A stretch of 64,000 nt of DNA from Pelobates cultripes (lineage: Eukaryota > Chordata > Amphibia > Anura > Pelobatidae), in assembly GCA_933207985.1 (NCBI GenBank), contig OW240918.1, positions 20,221,863-20,285,862 of the forward strand, written 5' to 3'. The notes beneath the pieces are model-generated. The model made no database searches, was not told where the DNA came from, and was given only the letters and a program-made list of their open reading frames with translations. Below, one piece after another: positions 33,191 through 42,982 of this stretch; within the stretch, counting starts at the first letter, position 1, and each line of letters starts with the position of its first letter. The position numbers and the translations under genes are program-made.

Positions 33191-34306
33191 GTTGGGGAGG
33201 AAGGCTCCCTGGGACTCGCTTGACTGCTGGGGAGAGGGACCGACTGTCTGCTCTCCCAAGAACACACACTGCCGCTGGGGAGGAAGGACGGCCCCTTCAG
33301 CTCCCTGGGAAACATACTGCCGCTGGGGGGGAAGGAAGGCACCTTCGTCTCCCTGTAACTCACTGGACTGCTGGGGAGAGGGACCAACTGTCTCCTCTCC
33401 TAAGGACACACACTGCCGCTGGGGAGGAAGGACGGCACCTTCAGCTCCCTGGGATATATACTGCCGCTGGGGATCTGGGCCGACTGCCCAGCATCCCTGT
33501 AGGGCCGGTAGAGAGACCTCGGTCCCATCTCCACCTGCCAGCTGGGTGTCTTCCCAGGACAAGTCAATGAGGTCTTCCATCTCTGTGGCTGGTTGGGATG
33601 TATGTGGTACAGTACCAAGGTCCCCTGATAACAGACTTGGTTGCTGGGGAGGAGGAACTAAACTCCATGCTTCCGGTGGTATACAGTCAATAAGCCCCAT
33701 CATGTCAGAGACAGGCGGCGTTATACGTTGGAATAGGCAAACATAATCCTGTTCTAGTTCCCACTCCCGGTTGGCAAGAAAAGATAGATCTGGCTGAATG
33801 GCATGGATCTCCGTAAGGTCCCAGTTGTCTGCCCGCTCAGCTCGGATGGACCAGAAGCGAGCAATGTCGATGTCTCCGAACCAGAGACTAGTTTCAATAG
33901 TATCCCACAACAAACCAGGGCCATCGTAGTCTTCCCCCTCAATACACTTGTACTCGATCAGCCATGGGTAGAGGTGGTAAGCATGCCACCGCAGGGCCCG
34001 ATAGGAATCATCCAGCCACACCTCAGTCTCAACTAGCGTCTCCAGTTCGCTTACCCATTCCTCTGAGGGCTGGTTTCCCAATAATGGCAACTCTAGTTGT
34101 TCTGCTTGGCGCTGGTTAGTGGTCAGGATTTCCTCGCACCGGAAGGGTCGAATTTCGTCGATGTCCTCCTTCCAGAGATCGGTACGAAGCGCCACCCTCC
34201 ACTCTGTCTCTCTTTCCTCTGGGATAGGATACTCCATACTGCGCATCACATCCTGTAGTTGCTGCTGGAGCCTGGCATCAAAGTGAGGTACTGCACGGCC
34301 TTCCAT
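33125..34306 (-). CDS. Unrecognised protein of the LTR element, possibly gag-like
   Basis: The Met at 34306 gives 393 residues and lies 37 bases past the primer-binding-like site. An upstream Met at 34438 would start inside the LTR, so I prefer the later one. The N-terminal half is acidic and Trp-rich and shows three spaced modules near residues 36-57, 84-107 and 134-156. The anchor Trps are W36/W45, W84/W97 and W134/W142, often followed by Asp-Ile-Asp. The C-terminal part is Pro/Gln-rich with ~48-residue repeats around PQRQYVSQGAEGAVL. No zinc knuckle, protease or RT motif is seen. Similar Pro/Gln-rich coding continues in other frames to about 32640, so the original protein was probably longer and is now frameshifted near 33190. 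A gag-like role is inferred from position only. Confidence 0.6.
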   Translation of the reverse strand: MEGRAVPHFDARLQQQLQDVMRSMEYPIPEERETEWRVALRTDLWKEDIDEIRPFRCEEILTTNQRQAEQLELPLLGNQPSEEWVSELETLVETEVWLDDSYRALRWHAYHLYPWLIEYKCIEGEDYDGPGLLWDTIETSLWFGDIDIARFWSIRAERADNWDLTEIHAIQPDLSFLANREWELEQDYVCLFQRITPPVSDMMGLIDCIPPEAWSLVPPPQQPSLLSGDLGTVPHTSQPATEMEDLIDLSWEDTQLAGGDGTEVSLPALQGCWAVGPDPQRQYISQGAEGAVLPPQRQCVSLGEETVGPSPQQSSELQGDEGAFLPPQRQYVSQGAEGAVLPPQRQCVFLGEQTVGPSPQQSSESQGAFLPNSSVFGREQRKSVSLPSSRTIY

Positions 34307-34342
34307 CTCTGAAGTAGTGCTGGTTTTCCCAAGGCTAGGAAG

Positions 34343-34363
34343 CCATCCCACCGCTGCTACCAA
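34343..34363 (-). promoter_or_regulatory. Likely primer-binding site (tRNA-Leu-like)
   Basis: TTGGTAGCAGCGGTGGGAT on the minus strand directly follows a LTR-like ...GCTACA end. It resembles the complement of a leucine tRNA 3' end (TGGTACCAGGAGTGGG) with a few mismatches. The primer tRNA identity is inferred. Confidence 0.55.
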
Positions 34364-34684
34364 TGTAGCAGAGAGCTGATTTCTCACAGCTAAATGGGTG
34401 GGGAAGAACAGCATTAACACAAAATGTCTCTCCTGCATGCAGAATTAGCAATATGTAAATCTACCCAAATATACAAATTAGCAGTCTTGCTATTCAGGTA
34501 GTGCATTTTACTGTTGCTACCAACAGAGGGCACTACACAAGCTCCATAGTCAAATCCACGTAGTTGGTAGCAATCCTCAGCAGTACAGGAGAAAAGGCAA
34601 TACATCCCAGGGGCCATAGTCACAAGGCAGGAGGCTGGCAATCAGTCTTCTCCAATGCCCAGTGGCGAGGCTGGTTCCGCCACA
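34364..34684 (-). repeat. 5' LTR, internally deleted
   Basis: Bases 34391-34684 align without gaps to 32178-32471 of the 3' LTR. The remaining U5 part is lost or replaced by ~27 bases ending GCTACA before the primer-binding-like site. Confidence 0.8.
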
Positions 34685-34689
34685 CTAAG

Positions 34690-35950
34690 TATCTTCTAAT
34701 CAAAACATTTGTTAGAAGTTTGGCCATTCTGTTATTCTGTTTGTCATCTCAGAAACACAAGTGTTGTTAATTGATGTATTTCTATGCCAATTGACCCACC
34801 TTGTCCAAGAGGTATAAGGAAAGTCAGTACATGCCTAACAAGGCCTTCATGCATAAAAATTAAAAACAAAAATATGGATTTGATGATGGTGATGGCAAAT
34901 TATGCTATTTTTAAGTATGACTCTACAAAGCAGGGAGAATAGCTCTCATTTGCCATTACCGACCTTGGTTTCATATTTACATTATTCCACAATGAGTAAA
35001 GTGTAGAAAAAAAAAATCTAATCCAAGCCAATAAAAGAGTTAGCTACTTAAACATGCATTTTAGTTTATCTGCAGAAATATTATGATATGAAAATGCAAA
35101 GTAATGGTGTATTGATTCTGCATCACTGGACTAATATAGCTACTGCAAACTACAAGAACATAAGATTTTATCCAGTGCGTACTTGTGGGATAGAGAATTT
35201 AATGAAATAAACATGCACAGTCACTATGACTAATGGCGCTTGCCTTTGTACGCTAAACGTGAGTCGAAATTTTTATGTAGAGCTTTCATTTGGAGCTGAA
35301 AATAATCATATTGTCCTTGTTTTCAGCTTTACCTCCATCACACCTTATGGGCTGTCAACGCCAACAATAGACTTTCTCAATGCTTTTTGGAGAACGATGA
35401 TGCTTCTTCATGAAAGTTAGTGTCATGATTGATCGCGCATTTTAAGCGAATTTATCATGGAGACTTGCTATCCTACTTAAAACTCATCTTACAGCTGCAC
35501 AAGTCAGATTTTACATTTTTTTATGTTTAAGGGATGCAGAATCACTGATTCTACGAATATGTAATTTGCTTCATCATTACAGTACCTTCCAAGAATTCTT
35601 CATTATGACAAATGTGCTTAAGCCGCCATAATCGCTAGTTATGGAGCCTCAAGTATTTTGCAGAAAAATGTGATCAAAATGTGGAGATATAACCTTGTGC
35701 ATATGGGACATAAAGAATATACCCCTGCCCTAAATGAGGGCAGCCTCAGCCCAAAAAATGGTATGGTTATCCCAAAGTAAGTAAGGAGTAATTTGGGGGC
35801 ATAGTTGAGTAAGGGACTGGGTGGAGCTAAATGCAATGTCCCAAAATATCTGGAAAAATTAGCTTTATTAATATTGAAATGCTGCTTTTAGAAGTGAATC
35901 TGCTTACAGGAGCACAAGAGAAACCTTAAATAATGATGGAAACAAGAATA
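34690..35950. other. No recognised feature
   Basis: Unassigned AT-rich sequence. Confidence 0.45.
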
Positions 35951-35956
35951 TACTAT

Positions 35957-36015
35957 TTAAGCGCTACAGAATCTGTTGGCGCTATATAAATGGCAATAAT
36001 AATAATAGTAATAAG
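35957..36015 (+). mobile_element. Retroposon 3' end with AATAAT tail
   Basis: GCGCTACAGAATCTGTTGGC and CGCTATATAAATGGC followed by (AAT)n. It is the same end as at 16340-16400 and 23850-23905. Confidence 0.7.
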
Positions 36016-36075
36016 TGCTGTGTACGATCAAAGATTAAAGATCAACAATTGGATGCTCCTTCACCTTTTTAAAAC

Positions 36076-36610
36076 TTAAATGGACATTCTGGGCACCAAT
36101 AATTTTTTTAATGCATAAGTTTTGGCCCCATTAATATGCTGTATTTTGCTCAAATCTTTATTAAATTAAAGAATGCTTTGATATATATATACCTGGCATT
36201 GTCTGGACTAGCTACTGAATTGAAGCACTGAAGAAAATGACATTTTAAAAATAAGTATTTAGAAAACATTTATGCAATGATAATGCACCACATGCATTAA
36301 ACAAGGGATATATTGTCACCCTGAGAATAAGCCAATTCACTATGGAAATGTATCCATTTACCTGATGTCACCAAGAATATACAAATTCACAATGTAAGTC
36401 TATCGATTAATCCTGTAAATACAAGAATCTAGCCATTTATCATGCGACATTGAGAGTCTACTAACTGCTTAGAAGGTTCTGTTATCTCTCCTGAGCTGAT
36501 AGCATCAAAGCATTCTAAAATTGACTACTTACAATGAAAAGGGGCGCCATGGCACTCTTGGCATCATAACCATTACAGATCGCTGCGGTGGTTATTGTAC
36601 AAATTTTATA
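36076..36610. other. Mostly unassigned; possible TTAA MITE left end at 36076
   Basis: TTAAATGGACATTCTGGGCACC at its start resembles the GGACACT family of TTAA elements. No right end was found, and the rest is unassigned. Confidence 0.3.
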
Positions 36611-36614
36611 TACA

Positions 36615-38102
36615 CCCCCTAGTTTTCTGATCTCTTCAGTCTGGTGTAGTACCTCACAGTGCCACTACCATGGTGCAGTGCTTTTGTAGGCTGCTGCACC
36701 CAGACCGAAGAGATCAAATTCTGTCCCCAACTAGTTACCGTATCCTCCCCACTGGGTCCTGAACTCATTGCTACCTGTATCTTGCTCCTGGATACCTTGC
36801 CCCCTGTATCCTGCTCCTGGATGCCTTGCCCCTGTATCTTGCTCCTTGAGGACTTGCCCTGCTGCTCGTAGATGCCTTGCCCCTGTATCATGCTCCTGGA
36901 GGCCATGCCCCTGTATGCTGGTCCTGGAGGCCTTGCCACTATATCCTGCTCCTGGAAGTATTTCCCCTGTATCCTGCTCCTGGAGGCCTTGCCACTGTAT
37001 CCTGCTCATGGAGGCCTTGTCATCTGTATTCTGCTCCTGGAGGCCTTGCCACTGTATCCTGCTCGTGGATGCCTTGCCCCTGTATCTTGCTCCTCGAGTA
37101 CTTGCCCTGCTGCTCCTAGAGGCCTTGCCCCTGTATGCTGCTCCTGGAGGCCTTGTCCCTGTATCATGCTCCTGGAGGCCATGCCCCTGTATGCTGGTCC
37201 TGGAGGCCTTGCCACTGTATCTTGTTCCTAGAGGCATTGCCCCTGTATTCTGCTCCTGGAGGCCTTACCCCCTGTATTCTGCTCCTGGAGGCCTTACCCC
37301 CTGTATCCTGCTCCTGGAGACCTTGCCACTGTATCTTGTTCCTAGAGGCATTGCCCCTGTATGCTGCTCCTGGAGGCCTTGTCCCTGTATCATGCTCCTG
37401 GAGGCCATGCCCCTGTATGCTGGTCCTGGAGGCCTTGCCACTGTATCTTGTTCCTAGAGGCATTGCCCCTGTATTCTGCTCCTGGAGGCCTTACCCCCTG
37501 TATTCTGCTCCTGGAGGCCTTACCCCCTGTATCCTGCTCCTGGAGACCTTGCCACTGTATCTTGTTCCTAGAGGCATTGCCCCTGTATTCTGCTCCTGCA
37601 GGCCTTGCCACTGTATCTTGTTCCTAGAGGCATTGCCCCTGTATCCTGCTCCTGGAGGCCTTGCCACTGTATCCTGCTCATGGAGGCCTTGTCATCTGTA
37701 TTCTGCTCCTGGAGGCCTTGCCACGGTATCCTGCTCCTGAAGGCCTTGCCTCTGTTACTCCTGGAGGCCTTGCCCTGAGTATCCTGCTCTCAGAGGCCCT
37801 ATTGTCGGTATCCAGGAAGCCTGAGTCCCAAAGCTCTGCTGCCGGTCTCCAAAAGGCCTGAGTCCAGAAGCCCTGATTTCTGAATCCAAAAAGACTGGAG
37901 TCTTAAAGGCCTGTCCATTTCCTTGTATTGAGTTTCTATTTTGTTGTTGTTGTGCATTTGTCATTAATTTGTGTTCTTGTAACTAATCTACTCATTTTCC
38001 TTTTTACATTATTTTGTATTGTGGTTTCCTTGCATACTGGATTCCTACTTATGGTGGTTGCTGATGTTGTCAGCTCCCCATCCCCAACCAAACCCTGTCG
38101 GT
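36615..38102 (+). repeat. Dispersed repeat family, copy B, with 28-bp minisatellite core
   Basis: The left flank (CCTAGTTTTCTGATC..., GCTGCTGCACCC...) and right flank (CCTTGTATTGAGTTTC..., CCTACTTATGG, CCAACCAAACCC) match copy A at 20395-21385. The core array differs in sequence. Copy A keeps one GTTCCTGGAGGCCTTGCTCC unit beside its 37-bp array, so copy B's unit may have been ancestral. Confidence 0.75.
36775..37790. repeat. Minisatellite, 28-29-bp unit, about 35 copies
   Basis: Unit CTGCTCCTGGAGGCCTTGCC followed by ACTGTATC, with frequent 1-base indels. A ~226-base higher-order block (8 units) repeats at about 37127 and 37353. Pro/Leu- and Gln/Gly-rich frames on both strands come from the repeat. 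Confidence 0.95.
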
Positions 38103-38282
38103 TTTGGTGCTTCAAGTGTTCTTTTAAATTGCAGAAAATAAATTCACCCTTATACGTTAATAAAAATTAATAGATTAAGGAACAAATCCTACGACCTCCC
38201 ATGTATGTACATGTAACACTAAAAAACAAAAAACTACAACACAGAACTAACTAAAGAAAATACCTAGTTTTGTCTACCTTCT
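38103..38282. other. No recognised feature
   Basis: Short unassigned stretch after the dispersed repeat. Confidence 0.4.
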
Positions 38283-38345
38283 TCTTATTATTATTTTATA
38301 TTTATATAGCACCAGTAAATTCCGTAGCACTGTACAATGGGATGA
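38283..38345 (-). mobile_element. Retroposon 3' end, inverted
   Basis: A TTATTATTATT run is followed by TATATAGCACCAGTAAATTC and GTAGCACTGTACAA. This is the inverse of the retroposon end at 35957-36015, with substitutions. Confidence 0.6.
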
Positions 38346-39382
38346 AATTATATGGAATTTTACAAACATTAATGATTAGACATTGTAGTCAAGGTCAGAA
38401 ATAAAAAAAATAAAACAATAAAAAAAGATTAACTGAGAAGATTGATCACAAAACCGAATTTCACAAGACAAGACAAATCAACAGAGCAAGTTGTGACCTC
38501 ACTGCTTGCAAGTCCAAAGAAACCGTTTTGACAAATACTTGTATTGTTGCCGATATGTTCCTTATTATGAAACCTACATATTTCCCATTTAATCAATTCT
38601 CTAAGGGTTTCATTAATTTTAATCAAGGGTATTTATGGCTTTTATTTTAATCAACCTAAACAACTGGCGAAAAACATTAGTGAACTCCAGGAAAGAAGTT
38701 CATGAATCTTAATTTGCTAAACCTTAGCACATCATTTCGACAACTATGAGACATATGTTATGTTGCATTGTGATGGGACACACCCTGTGCTTTAAATCAG
38801 TGATGTATGTATTGAGGAATCTAATTAAAATAGCATCTCTTATTTTGTACAGCTCCTTGATGGGGTGGGAGGAGAAACAAGGCTATTTGTCTGACATAAG
38901 TTACTGAGAATAACTGGCAATGTAGATGCTATTGGGGGCAGCCAATGTCAGGGGAACGGAGTTAATGTAGCACTTTGCACAAAGAATGGTGGATATAGAA
39001 TCACAGCTCGGAAAATGCGGATACACAGACAAATAATATAACAGATGAATATACTTGAAAATAAAAACTGTACCTCCGATATAGGAGAATGCCACATACA
39101 ACTTAATTTGAAGCTGGTTTATTTGTTATTCAGTGATTCTGCTGTGCGTTGTGGGGTGACTGGGCATTAAATGACTTATGGGTGCATCAATTGCTTTGTT
39201 TGTGATTGGCGCTATTGCTGCTCCTTTTTCTATTTATAAAGTAATCTAATGCTGGATATCCTTTGTTGGACAGTGAGTATTATACACAACAGATCTATAA
39301 TGACCATTTCTAACCAAAGCTTATCTTTTCCGAGTCGTGTTACATTTCACCTCAACTAAGGCCGGATACTCCAAAATTAAGG
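38346..39382. other. No recognised feature
   Basis: Unassigned AT-rich sequence. Confidence 0.45.
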
Positions 39383-39812
39383 TTAAAGGACCACTATAGG
39401 CACCCAGACCACTTCAGCTTAATGAAGTGGTCTGGGTGCCAGGTCCATCTAGGATTAACCCTGCCTGCTGTAAACATAGAAGTTTCATAGAAACTGCTAT
39501 GCTTACATATGGGTTAATCCAGCCTCTGATTTTCACAGTGAGAAGACGCCAACGTTAATTGGAAAGCATTGAGAATGCTTTCCTATGGACTGACTGAATG
39601 CACGGGCGGCTCTTGCCGCGCATGCGCATTCAGCCGAATTGGGGGAGAGTCCCCAGCACCGAGGGAGCCCGGCGCTGGAGAAAGGTAAGTGTTTAACCCC
39701 TTCCTCCAACTTCAGCCCGCGGGAGGGGGGCCATGAGGGTGGGGGCACCGTCAGGGCACTATAGTGCCAGGAAAACGAGTTTGTTTTCCTGGCACTATAG
39801 TGGTTCTTTAAA
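39383..39812. mobile_element. TTAA-type MITE (GGACCACTATAG family)
   Basis: It starts TTAAAGGACCACTATAGGC and ends CTATAGTGGTTCTTTAA, with TTAA at 39383-39386 and 39809-39812. Each end contains its own smaller palindrome (CCAGACCACTTCAGC...GAAGTGGTCTGG; CACTATAGTGCCAGGAAAAC...). The GC-rich middle gives a misleading minus-strand frame. Confidence 0.9.
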
Positions 39813-41030
39813 GCCCTCAACAAAGACTGGTATCCTTCCATTAATTTGGAAATTCAATTTGTCTATATTCTAAGGCTGAAAGGGAAGTCTCAACCATACT
39901 GGATACTATCGTCAAGTACGTCATAAGAGGTTCTGGCAGAGCCAAATATCTTGGCCTTCATACTTATGTGGTCACCTACTGCTGGAGAGTATAGTGGTGA
40001 AGAAAGCAGAAGTCATCACATGGGGGTGAATTCCAAGATTTGTTGAGATAGCTGGTTACAATAAAAGTGGTGCAAGCCTATAAATGAAAGATAATGTAAC
40101 ATTAAAATTCCTTAAAACTATAGCTATTTTTTAATAGTGTTTTGTTTAATTTCGTTAAAGGCTTAGTGTGACAGAGTTTGTTGATAAATGTTGGATTCAT
40201 GGAAAAAGCGTTTTATTGTGACCCGGTTTAACATTCTTATATCCTCAGTAGACAACAATCACTCGTTATAAAGCCTTACCTTACAGTGTTGCAAAACAAT
40301 GGGAGGTTCTAATAAAATTAACATATGCTGTTTGATAATGGCTCCATCTGGACTCCCTTGGGCCACATGTGATATCAAAAGGTTTTTTGGTATGGCACTC
40401 AAACTGCCTGAAAAATAGTCCCTGCACTGTAGTACATAACTGATTTAATAGGGTTCAGCTACCCCTGCCTCTTATTAATTAGATTGATACATAGGCCATG
40501 CCACTGACATTTCTGTTTCATAGTATGGTTTGTTAGAAAACTGCCCACATTACACAATCAGGCCAGAGGTTTCTTTAGGGAACCCTCCAGGCTCTAATGA
40601 TATAGAGAAAAAGAACGAGTTAAATTAGCAGTTTGCAGATTAGTCACCTAAACATAACAAACCTGGCATTTTAATTGAAAATAATGGAATTTATAATACT
40701 ATCATACATTTAATAGGCAACCGTGAACACACGTATTAGTGATAGATCCCCTTTAAGCTCAATGCCCTAGTAGGTAAAGTAGATTTTCAGTAATCTACAG
40801 GGAATGTCTATAGGAAAATCTCAGGATTAGTCTACTAATATTATCGGTATCCTGTTGTGATCTAATTATTGTTAATATCTCTATACGCTTAAAGAAATAC
40901 AGTCTAATGTTCTACTAAAATATTCAACCTCAACAGACCACATGAAAATAATCCATACAGACATTTGTTAAGATGAAAGTGTGTGTGTATATAAATATAC
41001 ACACACATACACTTTCAATATATATATAGA
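39813..41030. other. No recognised feature
   Basis: Unassigned AT-rich sequence ending in a short CA/TA run (40980-41035). Confidence 0.45.
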
Positions 41031-41039
41031 CAAAAAGTG

Positions 41040-41125
41040 CACTCACATGTCTTTGTAACAATCCATTTATTGTGTTAAAATAGTACACCTTGGTTCGGTC
41101 GATGCTTCAGTCCAACACAGGACTT
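41040..41125 (-). mobile_element. Retroelement end with decayed hammerhead-like core
   Basis: On the minus strand AAGTCCTGTGTTGGACTGAAGC gives a good stem II hairpin (AGTCC/GGACT) followed by GAAGC in place of GAAAC. AATAAA lies 30-40 bases further on. It resembles the adjacent copies at 41210-41420. Confidence 0.45.
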
Positions 41126-41139
41126 TTTTAAAGACATAT

Positions 41140-41159
41140 ACATATATATATATATATAT

Positions 41160-41190
<31 letters not shown>

Positions 41191-41192
41191 AG
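41140..41192. repeat. TA/CA microsatellite
   Basis: (TA)n then (CA)n over about 50 bases, between two of the retroelement ends. Confidence 0.9.
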
Positions 41193-41209
41193 TCCAAACT
41201 TCAAACCTT

Positions 41210-41338
41210 TGCACTCCACTCAAATTCATAGATATCTACAAAAATACCGGCACTGCAAGGTTTTCATTCAGGTAGGTTCTTTATTTGACGAATTCCAGCA
41301 AGTCAATGTTTCAGTGCCTCTAGGGAACTTTCATCAGG
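41210..41338 (-). mobile_element. Retroelement end with hammerhead-like core, minus copy
   Basis: On the minus strand CTGATGA (41331-41337), a stem-loop AGTTCCCTAGAGGCACT and GAAAC (41308-41312) occur in hammerhead order. AATAAAGAACC follows. The stem has one extra base and a mismatch compared with a perfect AGTCCC/GGGACT pair. It is the left half of a palindromic pair. Hammerhead activity is inferred from the motif. Confidence 0.6.
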
Positions 41339-41421
41339 ACAAGTGTCCTGATGTCCAGAGGGACTGAAACGTTGACTTGCAGGAATTTGTCAAATAAAGA
41401 ACCTACCTGAATGAAAACCTA
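41339..41421 (+). mobile_element. Retroelement end with hammerhead-like core, plus copy
   Basis: The plus strand reads GTCCTGATG, then a shortened stem TCCAGAGGGACT and GAAACG, then CAAATAAAGAACC. It is nearly the exact inverse of 41240-41338, but part of the first stem strand is deleted, so it cannot fold correctly. Confidence 0.6.
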
Positions 41422-42064
41422 TAGCCTACAGCCTATACATACACGTATATAATACACACACGGTCTATACACACACACACATACATATATAAACACACAA
41501 ATTTAAAAAAAAAAAAAACACTAATATTTGAGGGAATAAAAAAATACAAATACAAATATATATAAGATGCCAAAATCTTGACTACTGGACTAATACGGCT
41601 AATCCAATCTACACTAAATAAATTAATATATATATATATATACACACACACACATATACCTACTATATACAAATGTACACACAAACATGCACAAAATAAA
41701 ACACTTTCTTAAAGGTGGATGTTTAACAATCCTTGCATAATTATCAATTTACTATAGCATAATTTGAAATTTGGGTGAGAACAATTTCTGAAAAAAAAAA
41801 ACATTACATAAACATGAATTCACAGATTTAAAGTGTGCTTCCAAATATTGCATTAGTATAATTGTATTTGGCGTGTACAAAAAAATAGCAATGCACAATA
41901 CTGCTTACTCCTGCACACTTGGGCATCAACACACACTAGTTTTTAGATCCTAGGGAGCTTCTCACAACATTAAACTTAAATCAAATGCACCAATAAGTTC
42001 AGACTTCAGCAATGGAATTTTGGTCTATACAAATGAAACTATAAACTGAAGCAAAATTGCTGTA
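41422..42064. repeat. CA/TA-rich decayed simple repeat, then unassigned sequence
   Basis: ACACACA and TATATA runs to about 41690; nothing recognised after that. Confidence 0.5.
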
Positions 42065-42723
42065 TTAAAGGGACACTCTGAACTGAAAAGAAATAAACAC
42101 ACAATGTATTTATTTTTAGATATAAAGTGAATGAAAACATGCACGCATTTAGCTATGTATGTTGGTATTGGGGGTATATCTAAAAAGATATAATGAAGGA
42201 GAGAAAGGTGGTGCCACAGAGATAATATATAAAATGAAATATAAGCAAGTAGTGATATAGAAATAAACAATGACATATAACACACTTTTCACATAGTTAG
42301 TACGGTATATCTAATAAGAGCATGCAAAAGCGGTAGCTCTTATTCAATGCATTTTCAAGCCCTCTCCTTTTTCCCCAGCACAAAATTTCAATCTTCTCAT
42401 TAAAAAGCCTCTCATTCTCTTCCAAAAATGCGCATGAGGAGGGGGATCTGGGGAGAGCCTGTGAAGGACAAGAAGAAGGTACAATGAGCTCAGTGGGCGT
42501 CTGGTCACAGGCTCACTATGATTGGGGGATGCAGTGGCAGGCGTGTTCCTATTGGAGCTAACGGAAGGAGGAAGAGAAACTCTGTTTGACTGACAGCCAC
42601 AGAGGCGTTACTTAATTGATTTATAAAAGTCACGATTTCTCATAGAAATAGGTAATTTTATAAAGTACAATTTAGATACAATACTCCTCACACACAAAGC
42701 ATGGAGGTGGAGTGCCCCTTTAA
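42065..42723. mobile_element. TTAA-type MITE (GGGACACTC family)
   Basis: It starts TTAAAGGGACACTCTGAAC and ends GGAGTGCCCCTTTAA. TTAA lies at 42065-42068 and 42720-42723. The right TTAA is also the left TTAA of the next element. An alternative right end at 43255 (GTGTTCCCTTTAA) cannot be excluded. Confidence 0.7.
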
Positions 42724-42982
42724 AGGACCACTCTAGGCACCCAGACCACTTCAGCTTAATGAAGTGGTCTGGGTGCCAGGTCCCTCTAGGATTAACCCTT
42801 TTTTTAATAAACATAGCAGTTTCAGAGATCGGAGGCGGAGAGGAGGAGGAGAGCTCCCCGACCGGTGCTGGAAAAAAGGTAAGTTTTAACCCTTTCCTCT
42901 CCCCAGAGCCCGGCGGCACCCTCAGGGCACTATAGTGCCAGGAAATCGAGTATGTTTTCCTGGCACAATCGTGGTCCTTTAA
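42720..42982. mobile_element. TTAA-type MITE (GGACCACTATAG family), short copy
   Basis: It starts TTAAAGGACCACTCTAGGC and ends CGTGGTCCTTTAA, with TTAA at 42720-42723 and 42979-42982. It shares the CCAGACCACTTCAGC...GAAGTGGTCTGG block with 39383. Confidence 0.9.

Larger units (their letters stand above)
31787..34684 (-). mobile_element. Non-autonomous LTR retrotransposon, 2.9 kb
   Basis: On the minus strand: a shortened 5' LTR (34364-34684), a primer-binding-like site, one long open frame, a polypurine tract (32472-32486) and a full 3' LTR (31787-32471). The perfect 5-bp duplication CTAAG flanks it (31782-31786 and 34685-34689). The shared 294 bases of the two LTRs differ at about 12 positions by my count, so insertion was fairly recent. 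The internal region is ~1.9 kb with no protease, RT, RNase H or integrase, so it must rely on another element. The 5-bp duplication fits Ty3-like elements, but the superfamily is not proven. Confidence 0.9.

Noticed and set aside
34307..34438. Upstream Met for the LTR-element protein
   Set aside because: It starts inside the LTR and reads through the primer-binding site, so the Met at 34306 fits better.
36768..37740. 200+ codon Pro/Leu/Cys-rich frames
   Set aside because: By-products of the 28-bp minisatellite; both strands and several frames are open.
39533..39841. 102-codon minus-strand frame
   Set aside because: It lies across the GC-rich core of a TTAA MITE and changes frame among copies.
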